Shown: positions 1-10,733, counted from the stretch's first letter. The stretch: DNA of 54,597 nucleotides from Comamonadaceae bacterium (GCA_947448745.1 CANFOQ010000017.1:1-54597), one strand, 5' to 3'. The notes: a model not told the origin generated them from the sequence alone. Numbers and translations: made by a program.

Positions 1-558
1 GACCAACCACGGACCGATGGGGCCAAAGGTGTCGCAACCCTTGCCCTTGTCCCAGGTCATGCCGCGTTCAAGCTGGAAGGCGCGTTCAGACACGTCATTG
101 ACCACGCAATAACCAGCCACATGGTTCAAAGCTTGGGCTTGTGACACATAGCTGGTCTTGCTGCCGATCACCACACCCAGCTCTACTTCCCAATCGCCTT
201 TCTCCGATCCCTTGGGCAACATCACCGTGTCGTTCGGTCCTTGCACACAGCTGTTGGCCTTCATGAACACCACCGGTTCGGCGGGCACCGGCAAGTTGGA
301 TTCAGCAGCATGGTCGGCGTAGTTCAAACCAATGGCGATGAACTTGCCGACATGACTGATGGGACAACCCATGCGCGGTGTGCCGCGCACCTTGGGCAGC
401 GTGTCGGTTTTCAGCTTGGCGAGCTTGGCCAAACTTTTGTCATCGAGCTGCGCGGGGCCGAGGTCGGGGATGACACCACTCAAGTCGCGCAACTGGCCTT
501 GCGCGTCGATCAAACCGGGTTTCTCGCGGCCCACGGGGCCAAAGCGAACGAGTTTCAT
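1..558 (-). CDS. Fumarylacetoacetate hydrolase (FAH) family protein, 3' end cut by window
   Basis: The 186 visible residues run from the ATG at 558 to the window edge, so the C-terminus is missing. The protein starts MKLVRFGP and carries the FAH fold signature: GLNYADHAAE at 78-86, the metal-binding acidic pair in DWEVELG (E124, E126) and NDVSERAFQ around D155. Family members hydrolyse or hydrate 2-keto acids (2-keto-4-pentenoate hydratase, acylpyruvases, 2,4-diketo-3-deoxy-sugar-acid hydrolases). The exact substrate cannot be read from the sequence. It diverges from the TRAP transporter/UxaA operon, which suggests a step in sugar-acid breakdown, but that is inference. Family assignment is secure. 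Confidence 0.9.
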   Translation of the reverse strand, partial: MKLVRFGPVGREKPGLIDAQGQLRDLSGVIPDLGPAQLDDKSLAKLAKLKTDTLPKVRGTPRMGCPISHVGKFIAIGLNYADHAAESNLPVPAEPVVFMKANSCVQGPNDTVMLPKGSEKGDWEVELGVVIGSKTSYVSQAQALNHVAGYCVVNDVSERAFQLERGMTWDKGKGCDTFGPIGPWLV

Positions 559-702
559 ACATGCTCCTGTGTCTTTGTTGGCTGGGATGATAGGGCTTGC
601 GCTTGCAGTCTCAGGCTACGGGTTTATGCCGATGAGGGAGGGTCTGAGGCGGCGTTATGGTGCAAGAAAACCTCGTCCATTTCTGTTTCAGAAAGCTTTT
701 TC

Positions 703-1686
703 ATGCAGCAGCATCTTTTATTCAGGCCTGTGCGGGCGTGGGCCCTGGGCCTGTTGTGTGGGGTCGCGCTCAGTGCCATGGCCGAACAAAAACTCAAATG
801 GGCGCATGTCTACGAAACCACCGAGGCGTTTCACACCGAGTCGGTGTGGGCCGCCGAGGAAATCAAAAAGCGCAGCAACGGCAAGTTCAACATCCAGGTG
901 TTTCCCGCTTCCAGCTTGGGCAAAGAATCCGACCTGAACCAAGGCCTCACGCTGGGCACGGTGGACATCATCATCAGCGGTCCCTCGTTTGCAGCACGCA
1001 GTTACCCGCGCTTTGCCATCGCCTACTACCCGTTTATTTTTCGCGACAGCGACCATTTGCTGGCCTATTCCAAAAGCAGTTTGTTCCAAGACATGGTCAC
1101 CGAGTTCCGGCAGAAAACCGGCATCCAAGTCACCGCCTATGCCTATTACGGTGCGCGTCAAACCACCGGTCAAAAAGTCTTCAACACCTGTGCCGACATC
1201 AAGGGCTTGAAAATCCGCGTGCCCGATGCACCGGCCTACATCACCACCTGGCAAGCCTGCGGTGCCAACCCCACGCCGATCGCCTTTGCCGAGGTGTATT
1301 TGGCGCTGCAAAACGGCACCGTGGACGCGCAAGAAAACCCACTCACCGCGATCGAAGCCAAAAAGTTTTACGAGGTGCAAAAAGCCATCATGCTGACCTC
1401 GCATGTGGTTGAAGGCCTGATCACCATGGTTGGCCCGCATGTCTGGAACACCTTGAGCCCGGCCGAACAAAAAATGTTCACCGAGGTGATGCAAGAAGCC
1501 TCGGCCCGCATCACCGCCAAGATCAAAAAACGCGAAGCCGAGTTGATTGACTTCTTCAAGTCCAAAGGCTTGAAGGTGGTGAACGTGGACCGCAAAAGTT
1601 TTCAAGACACGGTGTTGAAAAACAAACCGGTGGAATCGCTGGGCCAGACCCGCGCCGACTACGACCGCATCCAGGCGGTGAAATGA
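703..1686 (+). CDS. dctP: TRAP transporter solute-binding protein (DctP family)
   Basis: This is the periplasmic binding protein of a tripartite ATP-independent transporter. I start it at the ATG at 703 (327 aa) because this gives a clean signal peptide: basic start, hydrophobic core AWALGLLCGVAL, then SAMA before the mature EQKLKWAHVYETTEAFH. The DctP fold is recognisable from the NGKFNIQVFPASSLG segment, the KIRVPDAPAYITTWQACGANPTPIAFAEVYLALQNGTVDAQENP ligand-binding region with its conserved Arg, and a C-terminal helical tail. Its stop overlaps dctQ by 4 bp (ATGA), so the three subunits are translationally coupled. The ligand is probably an organic or sugar acid. Confidence 0.92.
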   Translation: MQQHLLFRPVRAWALGLLCGVALSAMAEQKLKWAHVYETTEAFHTESVWAAEEIKKRSNGKFNIQVFPASSLGKESDLNQGLTLGTVDIIISGPSFAARSYPRFAIAYYPFIFRDSDHLLAYSKSSLFQDMVTEFRQKTGIQVTAYAYYGARQTTGQKVFNTCADIKGLKIRVPDAPAYITTWQACGANPTPIAFAEVYLALQNGTVDAQENPLTAIEAKKFYEVQKAIMLTSHVVEGLITMVGPHVWNTLSPAEQKMFTEVMQEASARITAKIKKREAELIDFFKSKGLKVVNVDRKSFQDTVLKNKPVESLGQTRADYDRIQAVK

Positions 1687-2222
1687 GCCAAGAACTGGAC
1701 CAACTGGCCGCCTCCTTTGGCGACACCGATGCGCAGGTTGATTTGTCCGACACCTTGCCCGAAGCATGGCTGGCATTGCTGTTGTTCTTTGCCTTGGGCC
1801 TGACCGTCTTCTACCAATTCATCACCCGCTATGTGTTCAACGACTCGGCCGCTTGGACCGAGGAAGTGGCGCGGTATTTGTTGATCGGCACGGTGTTCAC
1901 CGGGGCCGTCATCGGTGTGGCCAAAAACAACCACATCCAAGTGGATTTTTTCTACCGCTTCATGCCAAGCCGTTTGGCACGCGGCTTGGCCTTGTGCACC
2001 GATGTGTTGCGCATTGGTTTTTTGGCCAGCGCCAGCGTGCTCACGTGGATGCTGATGCAAAAAATGGGGAGCTACCAAATGACCGTGGTCAACCTGCCGA
2101 TGAACCTGGTGTATGGCGTGGTCTTGCTGGCCTTTGTGCTGATGACGCTGCGCTCGGTCGGCGTGTTGCGACACCATTGGCGACAAGGCCACAGTGTGTT
2201 GGAACGTCCTGAGAACGCTTGA
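1683..2222 (+). CDS. dctQ: TRAP transporter small permease subunit (DctQ family)
   Basis: A 179-aa inner-membrane protein with about four hydrophobic segments (AWLALLLFFALGLTVFYQF, YLLIGTVFTGAVIGV, VLRIGFLASASVLTWML, LVYGVVLLAFVLMTL). The motif FITRYVFNDSAAWTEEVARYLLI is typical of DctQ. It pairs with DctM to form the membrane domain that drives solute uptake with a sodium or proton gradient. The 4-bp overlap with dctP and 3-bp gap to dctM show a single operon. Confidence 0.92.
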   Translation: MSQELDQLAASFGDTDAQVDLSDTLPEAWLALLLFFALGLTVFYQFITRYVFNDSAAWTEEVARYLLIGTVFTGAVIGVAKNNHIQVDFFYRFMPSRLARGLALCTDVLRIGFLASASVLTWMLMQKMGSYQMTVVNLPMNLVYGVVLLAFVLMTLRSVGVLRHHWRQGHSVLERPENA

Positions 2223-2225
2223 ACC

Positions 2226-3623
2226 ATGTTGAAAATCATTTTTTTGGTGTTGCTCAGTGGTGGCTTGCCGGTGGCCATGGCGATGGCCGCCGCCGCCCTG
2301 CTTTACCTGTGGTGGGTGCCAAGTTCACCGCCCTTCGTGGTGATCCACCGCATGGTCTCGGGCATCGACAGTTTTCCCTTGCTGGCCGTGCCGTTTTTCA
2401 TCTTGGCCGGCAACCTGATGAACACCTCGGGCATCACCCACCGGATTTACAGCTACGCGCTGGCCTTGGTGGGCTGGCTCAAAGGCGGCTTGGGCCATGT
2501 CAACGTGTTGGGCTCGGTGGTGTTTGCCGGCATGAGTGGCACGGCCATTGCCGATGCCGCTGGTTTGGGCACGATTGAAATCAAGGCCATGACCGACCAC
2601 GGCTATGACGCCGAATTCGCGGTGGGGGTCACCGCCGCCTCGGCCACGCTGGGCCCCATCATTCCGCCCAGCCTGCCCTTTGTCATCTACGGCATGATGG
2701 CCAATGTGTCGGTGGGGGCTTTGTTTTTGGCCGGCATCTTGCCCGGTGTGGTGATGGCCTTGTTGATGATGCTGACGGTGGCCTACTTCGCCCACCAACA
2801 TGGCTGGGGCGGCGACGTCAAACTGCACTGGCCCACCTTGCTCAAGGCCTTGATGGAATCCTGGGTGGTGGTGGCCTGGCCGCTGTGCATTTGGTGGCTG
2901 GTCACCGAGGCCGGTATGCAGCCCCAAGCCACGGTGTTCATCGGTTTGCTGTTGCTGTTTGCCGCCGACAAGCTGTTCCATTTCCAAGCGGTCTTGCCCA
3001 TCATGACGCCGGTGCTGCTGATTGGCGGCATGAGCGCCGGGGTGTTCACGCCCACCGAGGGCGCGATTGCCGCTTGTGTCTGGGCCTTGGTTTTGGGTTT
3101 TCTTTGGTACCGCACCCTGCACTTCAAGTTGTTTTTGAAAATTTGTTTGGACACGGTCGAGACCACCGCCACCGTCTTGTTCATCGTCGCGGCCGCCAGT
3201 ATTTTTGGTTGGTTGCTCACCTCCACCGGCATCACCGCGGCCATCAGTGCATGGGTGTTGGGCGTCACCGATCAGCCTTGGCAGTTTTTGCTGTTGGCCA
3301 ATGTGCTCATGTTGTTCGTCGGTTGTTTCCTCGAGCCCACGGCGGCCATCACCATCTTGGTTCCCATCCTCGTGCCGATTTGCCAACAACTCGGCATCGA
3401 CCTGGTGCACTTTGGTTTGGTGATGGTGCTGAACCTGATGATTGGGTTGCTGCACCCGCCCATGGGCATGGTGTTGTTTGTGCTGGCCCGGGTTGCCAAG
3501 CTGAGTGTGGAGCGCACCACCTTGGCCATCCTGCCGTGGCTGGTGCCTTTGCTGGGCAGCTTGCTGCTGATCACCTACGTGCCCATCATTTCTTTGTGGC
3601 TGCCTCGTCTTTTGTCTTCCTGA
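2226..3623 (+). CDS. dctM: TRAP transporter large permease subunit (DctM family)
   Basis: A 465-aa polytopic membrane protein, the channel subunit of the TRAP system. It shows family hallmarks: the N-terminal VPFFILAGNLMNTSGITHRIY, SGTAIADAAGLGTIEIKAM, the GPIIPPSLPFVIYG motif, and the repeat-related C-terminal half with FLEPTAAITILVPILVPICQQLGID and LLHPPMGMVLFV. Length is a little above the usual 425-440 aa because of a longer central region. It immediately precedes the dehydratase gene, so substrate import and first catabolic step are likely co-transcribed. Confidence 0.93.
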   Translation: MLKIIFLVLLSGGLPVAMAMAAAALLYLWWVPSSPPFVVIHRMVSGIDSFPLLAVPFFILAGNLMNTSGITHRIYSYALALVGWLKGGLGHVNVLGSVVFAGMSGTAIADAAGLGTIEIKAMTDHGYDAEFAVGVTAASATLGPIIPPSLPFVIYGMMANVSVGALFLAGILPGVVMALLMMLTVAYFAHQHGWGGDVKLHWPTLLKALMESWVVVAWPLCIWWLVTEAGMQPQATVFIGLLLLFAADKLFHFQAVLPIMTPVLLIGGMSAGVFTPTEGAIAACVWALVLGFLWYRTLHFKLFLKICLDTVETTATVLFIVAAASIFGWLLTSTGITAAISAWVLGVTDQPWQFLLLANVLMLFVGCFLEPTAAITILVPILVPICQQLGIDLVHFGLVMVLNLMIGLLHPPMGMVLFVLARVAKLSVERTTLAILPWLVPLLGSLLLITYVPIISLWLPRLLSS

Positions 3624-3641
3624 TTTTTGAGATCCATCAAC

Positions 3642-5168
3642 ATGAGTTTGTCTATTCGCCTTCACGCCGCCGATGACGTCGTCATCGCCCGCCAACAACT
3701 GATCTCCGGGTCCATCGTGGAGGGTGTTGCGGTGCGCGGTTTGGTGCCGCCCGGTCACAAAGTGGCCATCCGCGCCATCGGCGTGGGCGAGCCGGTGCGC
3801 CGCTACAACCAAATCATCGGCTTTGCCTCGCAAGCCATTGCGCCGGGCGAGCATGTGCACACCCACAACCTGAACATGGGGCCCGACAAAGGCAGCTTCG
3901 AGCGCGACTATGCGTTTGGTGCCGACATCAAACCCGATGCACCGGCACAGCACGCCACGTTCATGGGCTATGTGCGCCCCGATGGCCGGGTGGCCACGCG
4001 CAACTTCATTGGCATTTTGTCCAGCGTGAATTGCTCGGCCACGGTGTCGCGTGCCATCGCCGATCATTTTTCACGCCTGACCAATCCTGCCGCCTTGGCC
4101 GACTTCCCCCAGGTGGACGGCGTCATCGCCCTCACCCACGGCACCGGCTGCGGCATGGACGGTTCAGGTTTGGGCATGCAATTGTTGACGCGCACCCTCA
4201 CCGGCTATGCCACCCATCCGAATTTGGCCGCCGCCTTGGTGGTGGGCCTGGGTTGTGAGTCCAACCAAATCAATGTCTGGTTGTCGCACAGCGGCTTGCA
4301 ACAAGGCAGCAGCTTGCAAACCTTCAACATCCAAGACAGCGGCGGCACCGTGATGACGGTGGCCAAGGGCATTGAGCTGATCAAGGCCATGTTGCCCAGC
4401 GTGAACCAAGCCCAGCGTGTGCCTTGCGGTTTGGAGCACATCATCGTCGGCTTGCAATGCGGCGGCTCGGATGGTTACTCGGGCATCAGCGCCAACCCAG
4501 CGTTGGGCGCGGCAGTGGATTTGCTGGTGGCGCATGGTGGCACCGCCATCTTGAGCGAAACCCCCGAGATTTACGGTGCCGAGCATTTGCTCACGCGCCG
4601 TGCGGTGCGGCGTGAGGTGGGTGAAAAACTCATCGAGCGCATCCGCTGGTGGGAGCACTACACCGCCGTCAACGGCGGCGAGATGAACAACAACCCGTCA
4701 CCCGGCAACAAGGCCGGCGGCCTGACCACCATCTTGGAAAAATCTTTGGGCGCGGTGGCCAAAGCGGGCACCAGCAATTTGCAAGCGGTGTATGAATACG
4801 CCGAGAAAGTCACGGCGCGGGGCTTGGTCTACATGGACACGCCGGGCTACGACCCGGTCAGTGCCACAGGGCAAGTGGCCGGTGGCGCCAACATCATTTG
4901 TTTCACCACGGGTCGCGGTTCGGCCTATGGTTGTGCGCCTTCGCCGTCCCTCAAGCTCGCCACCAACAGCGCCTTGTGGCAGCGCCAAAGCGCTGACATC
5001 GACATCAATTGCGGCGACGTGGTCGATGGTGGCAGCACGGTGCAAGCCAAGGGCGAAGAGATTTTTCAGCGCATCATTTCTTGCGCTTCAGGCACGTCCA
5101 GCAAGAGCGAGCTGTACGGCTACGGTCAGAACGAGTTTGTGCCCTGGCAGGTCGGCGCTGTCATGTGA
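3642..5168 (+). CDS. UxaA-family dehydratase (altronate/galactarate type)
   Basis: A 508-aa protein of the UxaA/GarD family, which dehydrates sugar acids such as D-altronate or galactarate to 2-keto-3-deoxy acids. The N-terminal SAF domain (about 1-90) includes GHKVAIRAIGVGEPVRRYNQIIGFA. The catalytic UxaA core has GYVRPDGRVATRNFIGILSSVNCSATV, THGTGCGM, GLGCESNQI, GLQCGGSDGYSGISANPALG and the conserved GGLTTILEKSLGAVAKAG. Conserved Cys and His residues fit an iron- or metal-dependent lyase. The ATG at 3642 is preferred to an upstream in-frame TTG because MSLSIRLHAADDVVIA is a typical family start. It lies 18 bp after dctM. Substrate unknown. Confidence 0.88.
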   Translation: MSLSIRLHAADDVVIARQQLISGSIVEGVAVRGLVPPGHKVAIRAIGVGEPVRRYNQIIGFASQAIAPGEHVHTHNLNMGPDKGSFERDYAFGADIKPDAPAQHATFMGYVRPDGRVATRNFIGILSSVNCSATVSRAIADHFSRLTNPAALADFPQVDGVIALTHGTGCGMDGSGLGMQLLTRTLTGYATHPNLAAALVVGLGCESNQINVWLSHSGLQQGSSLQTFNIQDSGGTVMTVAKGIELIKAMLPSVNQAQRVPCGLEHIIVGLQCGGSDGYSGISANPALGAAVDLLVAHGGTAILSETPEIYGAEHLLTRRAVRREVGEKLIERIRWWEHYTAVNGGEMNNNPSPGNKAGGLTTILEKSLGAVAKAGTSNLQAVYEYAEKVTARGLVYMDTPGYDPVSATGQVAGGANIICFTTGRGSAYGCAPSPSLKLATNSALWQRQSADIDINCGDVVDGGSTVQAKGEEIFQRIISCASGTSSKSELYGYGQNEFVPWQVGAVM

Positions 5169-5781
5169 TGAGCGCCAGGCTGGCGTCCAAATGCTCTAAG
5201 GGCGAGCGCTTGTAGCCCGAGCGGGCAAAGCGCTGCAAACGCCCCACCACAAAGGAGACCCACAGCGAGGCCTGCACTTGGGCGTGGACGGTGGGCGTGG
5301 CCGAGGACTGCGCCGCCGCCGCATCGCGCAACACCTGGCGCAAGCTGGCCTCGACTTTGTCGAAAAACAAATTCATGCGCTGGTGCAAGCGGTCGTTTTC
5401 AAACACCAAAGCGTCGCCCACCATGACCCGCGCCATGCCGGGGTTGCGCTCGGCGAATTGCAACAGCACGGTGATCATGCGCCGCGCCTTGTCCAGCGGC
5501 GGATGCGGGCCATCGGTGATTTGGTTCAGCAAGCTGAAGACGCTGGTTTCGATGAACTCGATCAGGCCTTCAAACATTTGCGCCTTGCTGGCGAAATGCC
5601 GGTACAGCGCGGCTTCGCTCACCTGCAAGCGCGCGGACAAGGCCGCTGTCGTCACCCGCTCGGCACCCGGAAGTTCAAGCATGGCCGCCAAGGCCTGCAA
5701 GATTTGAATTCGGCGTTCGCCCGGCTTGGGGCGCTTGCGCACCGTGGTTTCAGCGGCGGGCGGGGTGGTGTCGTCGGCCAT
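5161..5781 (-). CDS. slmA: TetR-fold nucleoid occlusion factor SlmA
   Basis: A 206-aa TetR-family DNA-binding protein. The N-terminal HTH is RIQILQALAAMLELPGAERVTTAALSARLQVSEAALYRHFASKAQMFEGLIEFIE. The rest (NQITDGPHPPLDKARRMITVLLQFAERNPGMARVMVGDALVFENDRLHQRMNLFFDKVEASLRQVLR) matches SlmA, which binds DNA and antagonises FtsZ over the nucleoid. Position next to argB supports the call, as this pairing is usual in Burkholderiales. Its 3' end overlaps the convergent UxaA-type gene by 8 bp. A general TetR repressor role cannot be excluded from sequence alone. Confidence 0.82.
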   Translation of the reverse strand: MADDTTPPAAETTVRKRPKPGERRIQILQALAAMLELPGAERVTTAALSARLQVSEAALYRHFASKAQMFEGLIEFIETSVFSLLNQITDGPHPPLDKARRMITVLLQFAERNPGMARVMVGDALVFENDRLHQRMNLFFDKVEASLRQVLRDAAAAQSSATPTVHAQVQASLWVSFVVGRLQRFARSGYKRSPLEHLDASLALIT

Positions 5782-5797
5782 GGGAGCGTCTCCTGGG

Positions 5798-6831
<1,034 letters not shown>

Positions 6832-6899
6832 TAAGGTATTTCTATTTTTTAAATATCAGAGATAATCGGGGCTGAATATTAACCACCTGGAGAAATAAT

Positions 6900-7283
6900 A
6901 TGTCTCGTTTAACCGCAACGGCCCAATTAGAAAAAATCCGCGCTGCCAAGCTCAAGCTGGAAAAAGAAGAACAGCGTTTGATGTCGCGCACCCACGATAA
7001 AACCTTGGCGCAAATCGTTTTATTGGCAGAAAAAGCCGGTCTGACCGCTGCGCAAATCAGCGCCGCCATGGGTGGCAAGGGCAAAACCAAGGCCAGCAAG
7101 GCCGCTGGCAGCAAGCCCGCCAAAGCCAAACGCGCCACCGCTGGTAAAAAAGTCGCGCCCAAATACCGCAATCCAGCCGACGCCAATCAAACTTGGACCG
7201 GTCGTGGCCGCACTCCGCTGTGGGTGCAAGCCCTGCAAACCGCTGGCAATTTGGCCAGCGCAGAAATCAAACCGGCCGCTTAA
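6900..7283 (+). CDS. H-NS family nucleoid-associated protein
   Basis: A 127-aa basic protein. The N-terminal half (1-60) is a predicted coiled-coil oligomerisation region (LEKIRAAKLKLEKEEQRLMSRTHDK). A Lys/Ala/Gly-rich linker (about 60-97) follows. The C-terminus holds the H-NS/BpH3 DNA-binding motif, KYRNPADANQTWTGRGRTPLWVQ, with the AT-hook-like TGRGRTP loop. Such proteins bind curved AT-rich DNA and silence horizontally acquired genes. It sits in a locally AT-rich stretch beside the rhamnose operon, and its stop overlaps rfbC by 17 bp on the other strand. Whether it regulates the polysaccharide genes is unknown. Confidence 0.88.
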   Translation: MSRLTATAQLEKIRAAKLKLEKEEQRLMSRTHDKTLAQIVLLAEKAGLTAAQISAAMGGKGKTKASKAAGSKPAKAKRATAGKKVAPKYRNPADANQTWTGRGRTPLWVQALQTAGNLASAEIKPAA

Positions 7284-7818
7284 AGGCCCGCGCCGCAGCG
7301 TCTTTTCCAGACAGCTGTGGCGGCCCTTGGATCAAATCCAGGGGCCATTCAATTCCCAAATCGGGGTCATTCCACAAAATCGCGTCTTCATCGCTGGCCA
7401 CCCAATAATCGGTGGTTTTATAAATCACTTCGGCCTGCTCGCTGAGCACCAAAAAACCATGGGCAAAACCGCCCGGAATCCAGAGCTGGTGGTGCTTTGC
7501 GGCATCTAGGCGGATGGCGGTCCACTGCCCATATTGGGGCGATTGCGGGCGAATATCCACCGCCACATCGAATATTTCACCGCGCACCACCCTAATCAAT
7601 TTGCCTTGCGGGAATTGCTTTTGAAAATGCAGGCCACGCAACACGCCTTGGGCCGATAAACTGTGGTTATCTTGTACAAATTTGATATTTAAACCAGTAG
7701 ATTGCTCAAAATCTCTTTGATTGAAACTTTCAAAGAAAAATCCACGCGAATCAGAAAATACCTTGGGTGCCAGCAATAACACCTCATTTAAATCAGTTTT
7801 TTCGACGATATAAGGCAT
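7267..7818 (-). CDS. rfbC: dTDP-4-dehydrorhamnose 3,5-epimerase
   Basis: RfbC (RmlC) is the third enzyme of dTDP-L-rhamnose synthesis, epimerising dTDP-4-keto-6-deoxyglucose at C3 and C5. The 183-aa length is typical. Visible family motifs are SRGFFFESFNQRDF, VQDNHSLSAQGVLRGLHFQ (catalytic His in RGLHFQ), QGKLIRVVRGEIFDVAVDIRPQSP, LWIPGGFAHGFLVLS and YWVASDEDAILWNDPDLGIEWP. It is the last gene of the leftward operon, one base past rfbA. Its 5' part has lower GC than nearby housekeeping genes, as is common for surface-polysaccharide genes. Confidence 0.96.
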   Translation of the reverse strand: MPYIVEKTDLNEVLLLAPKVFSDSRGFFFESFNQRDFEQSTGLNIKFVQDNHSLSAQGVLRGLHFQKQFPQGKLIRVVRGEIFDVAVDIRPQSPQYGQWTAIRLDAAKHHQLWIPGGFAHGFLVLSEQAEVIYKTTDYWVASDEDAILWNDPDLGIEWPLDLIQGPPQLSGKDAAARAFKRPV

Positions 7819-7819
7819 G

Positions 7820-8695
7820 TTAATCCAGCAATTTCATGAGATATTGGCCGTAATGGGTCTTTTGCAGCGGGGAAGCCAAGCGCAGCAAGGCTTCGCCGTC
7901 GATCCAGCCTTGTGTAAAAGCAATTTCTTCCGGGCACGCCACCATCAAACCCTGGCGTTTTTGCAAGGTGGCAATGAAGGTGGCGGCTTCCATCAAACCA
8001 TCGTGGGTACCGGCATCCAACCAGGCATAACCGCGGCCCATGGTTTCCACATTCAATTGGCCTTGTTCTAAATACCGCTTGTTGACATCGGTGATTTCCA
8101 ATTCACCCCGGGCGGAAGGTTGAATATCGGCAGCAATATCGCAGATTTGTTTGTCATAAAAATAAAGACCGGTGACCGCGTAATTCGATTGCGGCTTTTT
8201 CGGTTTTTCTTCAATGTGAATGGCTTTGCGTTGGGCGTCGAAGGTGACCACGCCGTAGCGCTCGGGGTCGGTCACGTGGTAGGCGAACACGGTGGCACCG
8301 TCTTGGCGGGCGTTGGAGGCTTCGAGCTGTTTGACCAGGTCGTGGCCGTAAAAAATATTGTCCCCCAGCACCAAGGCACTGGGATGGTTGTCCACAAAGT
8401 CGCGGCCAATGATGAAGGCTTGGGCCAGGCCATCGGGTGAGGGTTGCACCGCATAGCGGATCGACATGCCCCACTGCGCGCCGTCGCCCAGCAGATCGGC
8501 AAAGCGCGGCGTGTCTTGCGGCGTGGAAATGATCAGCACATCGCGGATGCCGCTCAGCATCAAGGTGGTGAGCGGGTAATACACCAGCGGCTTGTCGTAA
8601 ATCGGCATCAACTGCTTGCTGACCGCCAAGGTGAGGGGGTAGAGCCGGGTGCCCGAGCCGCCGGCCAACAAAATGCCTTTTCGATGTGTCGTCAT
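7820..8695 (-). CDS. rfbA: Glucose-1-phosphate thymidylyltransferase
   Basis: RfbA (RmlA) makes dTDP-glucose from glucose-1-phosphate and dTTP, the first step towards dTDP-L-rhamnose. The start [47 protein letters not shown] contains the nucleotidyltransferase signature [11 protein letters not shown] and gives 291 aa, the normal length. Other family segments are [72 protein letters not shown] and [26 protein letters not shown] 45 bp further upstream would add an unlikely extension. Confidence 0.97.
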   Translation of the reverse strand: MTTHRKGILLAGGSGTRLYPLTLAVSKQLMPIYDKPLVYYPLTTLMLSGIRDVLIISTPQDTPRFADLLGDGAQWGMSIRYAVQPSPDGLAQAFIIGRDFVDNHPSALVLGDNIFYGHDLVKQLEASNARQDGATVFAYHVTDPERYGVVTFDAQRKAIHIEEKPKKPQSNYAVTGLYFYDKQICDIAADIQPSARGELEITDVNKRYLEQGQLNVETMGRGYAWLDAGTHDGLMEAATFIATLQKRQGLMVACPEEIAFTQGWIDGEALLRLASPLQKTHYGQYLMKLLD

Positions 8696-8803
8696 GTGCT
8701 GTCGCCCAAGGGCGCTTGAATGAATGTTGGGGATTATCAATCTGAAAAACGGGGGCTGGTCGAAGCCGCCAGCGATGCAGCCCCATCGAACCGCGCTCAG
8801 GGT

Positions 8804-9682
8804 TCAAGCTGCCCGCAAGGCCCTTAAAACGCTGTCCACGCCGTCCTGCCAAGGCGGCAACTCCAGATTCAATGCCTTGGCCAACAGGCTGCTGTCGAGC
8901 ATGGAATAAGCTGGTCGCGGCGCGGGCAGCGGGTAGTCGGCGGTGGTGATGGCCTGCACTTGCTCGGGGGTGGCTTTCAAGGTCCAGCCCAAGCTTTGGG
9001 CTTGCTGCAACACGTATTGGGCGTAAGCATGCCAGTTGGTTTGACCGTCAGGCGTGAGGTGAAACAGGCCGTTCAAGCCTTGCTGCAAGGCCAGCACCGT
9101 GGTGTCGGCCATCCACGCGGCCGATGTGGGCACGCCCACCTGGTCGGCCACCACCCTTAAGGTGTCGCGTTCTTGCGCCAGCCGCAGCATGGTTTTCAAA
9201 AAGTTTTGGCCGTGCGCCCCCACCACCCAAGAGCTTCTGAACAGCAGGCAACGTGCGCCACTGTGCAACACCGCTTGCTCGCCATCGCGTTTGGTCAAAC
9301 CATAGACCGACTGCGGGTCGGTCGGGTCGCTTTCCAGGTAGGGCCGGGTGGCCTGGCCGTTGAACACATAGTCGGTCGAGTAATGCACCAAGACGGCGCC
9401 ACTGCGAGCCGCTTCTTCCGCCATGACAGCTGGGGCCGTGGCATTGATGGCCTGCGCCAGCGCCGGTTCTTGCTCGGCCTTGTCGACTGCGGTGTAAGCG
9501 GCGGCATTGACGATCACGGCGGGCCGCTGGGCTTGCAGCAGGCTGCGAAGTGCGGTTGGGTTGCTCAGGTCGATGTCTTGGCGGGTCAGTGCGGTGACAG
9601 GCCCCAAGACAGGCAAGCGAGAGGCGAGTTCATGGCCAAGTTGTCCGGCAGCGCCGAACAACAAGACGCCGTCAAGCGCCAT
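8804..9682 (-). CDS. rfbD: dTDP-4-dehydrorhamnose reductase
   Basis: RfbD (RmlD) reduces dTDP-4-keto-L-rhamnose to dTDP-L-rhamnose using NAD(P)H. The start at 9682 ([21 protein letters not shown]) gives 292 aa and puts the Rossmann glycine motif GAAGQLG at the N-terminus. The SDR active site is present as STDYVFNG and YGLTKRDGE (Tyr and Lys three apart). The gene overlaps the 3' end of rfbB by 11 bp. About 108 bp separate it from rfbA, the only real gap within the rfb block. Confidence 0.95.
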   Translation of the reverse strand: MALDGVLLFGAAGQLGHELASRLPVLGPVTALTRQDIDLSNPTALRSLLQAQRPAVIVNAAAYTAVDKAEQEPALAQAINATAPAVMAEEAARSGAVLVHYSTDYVFNGQATRPYLESDPTDPQSVYGLTKRDGEQAVLHSGARCLLFRSSWVVGAHGQNFLKTMLRLAQERDTLRVVADQVGVPTSAAWMADTTVLALQQGLNGLFHLTPDGQTNWHAYAQYVLQQAQSLGWTLKATPEQVQAITTADYPLPAPRPAYSMLDSSLLAKALNLELPPWQDGVDSVLRALRAA

Positions 9683-10733
9683 ACTGTTGGCCAACCCATT
9701 GGCGGTACTGGCCGCTGGTGACGTTGGCCACCCAATCGGCGTTGGCCAAGTACCAAGCCACGGTTTTGCGCAAACCGGTTTCAAAGGTTTCTTGCGGGCG
9801 CCAACCGAGTTCTTGCTCAATCTTGCGAGCATCAATCGCATAGCGGCGGTCGTGCCCTGCGCGGTCTTTCACATAGGTGATTTGCGTGGCGTAACTTTGA
9901 CCGTCAGCGCGGGGTTGCAACTCGTCGAGCAAGCTGCACAAGGTGCGCACCACCTCAATATTAGGTTTCTCATTCCAGCCACCGACGTTGTAGGTTTCGC
10001 CCAAGCGCCCAGCTTGCAACACCCGCTGAATGGCGCTGCAATGGTCTTGCACATAAAGCCAATCGCGCACCTGCATGCCGTCGCCATAAATGGGCAAAGG
10101 CTTGCCGGCCAAGGCGTTGTGGATCACCAGCGGGATGAGTTTTTCGGGGAAGTGGTAGGGGCCGTAGTTGTTGCTGCAATTGGTGGTGAGGACAGGCAGG
10201 CCATAGGTGTGGTGCCAGGCCCTTACCAAATGATCACTGGCGGCTTTGGATGCGCTGTACGGGCTGTTGGGCTCGTAGGCATGGGTCTCGGCAAAGGCCG
10301 GGGCATCAGGGGCCAAGCTGCCATACACCTCGTCGGTGCTGACATGCAAAAAGCGAAACGCGGTTTGTTGTTCAGCGGCCAGCGCGGACCAATAGGCCCG
10401 CACCGATTCGAGCAACTGGAACGTGCCCACCACATTGGTTTGGATGAAATCCATCGGGCCATGAATGGATCGATCCACATGCGACTCGGCGGCGAAGTGC
10501 ACCACGGCGCGGGGTTGGTGTTGCGCCAGCAGTTGAGGCAACAGCGTGGTGTCGCCAATATCGCCTTGCACAAACACATGGCGAGCGTCGTTTTGCAGAC
10601 TGGCCAAGTTGGCCAGGTTGCCCGCATAGGTGAGCTTGTCCAAATTGACCACGGCTTCGTTGGCCGAGGCCAACCAGTGGTGAACGAAGTTGCTGCCAAT
10701 GAAGCCAGCGCCGCCCGTCACCAGGATGGTCAT
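9672..10733 (-). CDS. rfbB: dTDP-glucose 4,6-dehydratase
   Basis: RfbB (RmlB) converts dTDP-glucose to dTDP-4-keto-6-deoxyglucose. The 353-aa extended SDR protein starts [20 protein letters not shown] (NAD-binding GGAGFIG). It has the family segments [48 protein letters not shown] (catalytic Tyr and Lys) and [17 protein letters not shown]. It overlaps the upstream NYN-domain gene by 4 bp (ATGA) and rfbD by 11 bp, so it sits in a tightly coupled operon. Confidence 0.97.
   Translation of the reverse strand: MTILVTGGAGFIGSNFVHHWLASANEAVVNLDKLTYAGNLANLASLQNDARHVFVQGDIGDTTLLPQLLAQHQPRAVVHFAAESHVDRSIHGPMDFIQTNVVGTFQLLESVRAYWSALAAEQQTAFRFLHVSTDEVYGSLAPDAPAFAETHAYEPNSPYSASKAASDHLVRAWHHTYGLPVLTTNCSNNYGPYHFPEKLIPLVIHNALAGKPLPIYGDGMQVRDWLYVQDHCSAIQRVLQAGRLGETYNVGGWNEKPNIEVVRTLCSLLDELQPRADGQSYATQITYVKDRAGHDRRYAIDARKIEQELGWRPQETFETGLRKTVAWYLANADWVANVTSGQYRQWVGQQYGA

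Noticed and set aside
2325..4067. 580-residue open frame on the minus strand opposite dctM and the UxaA-type gene
   Set aside because: Composition (Gly, His, Gln) is that of a shadow frame; both genes on the other strand are clear family members.
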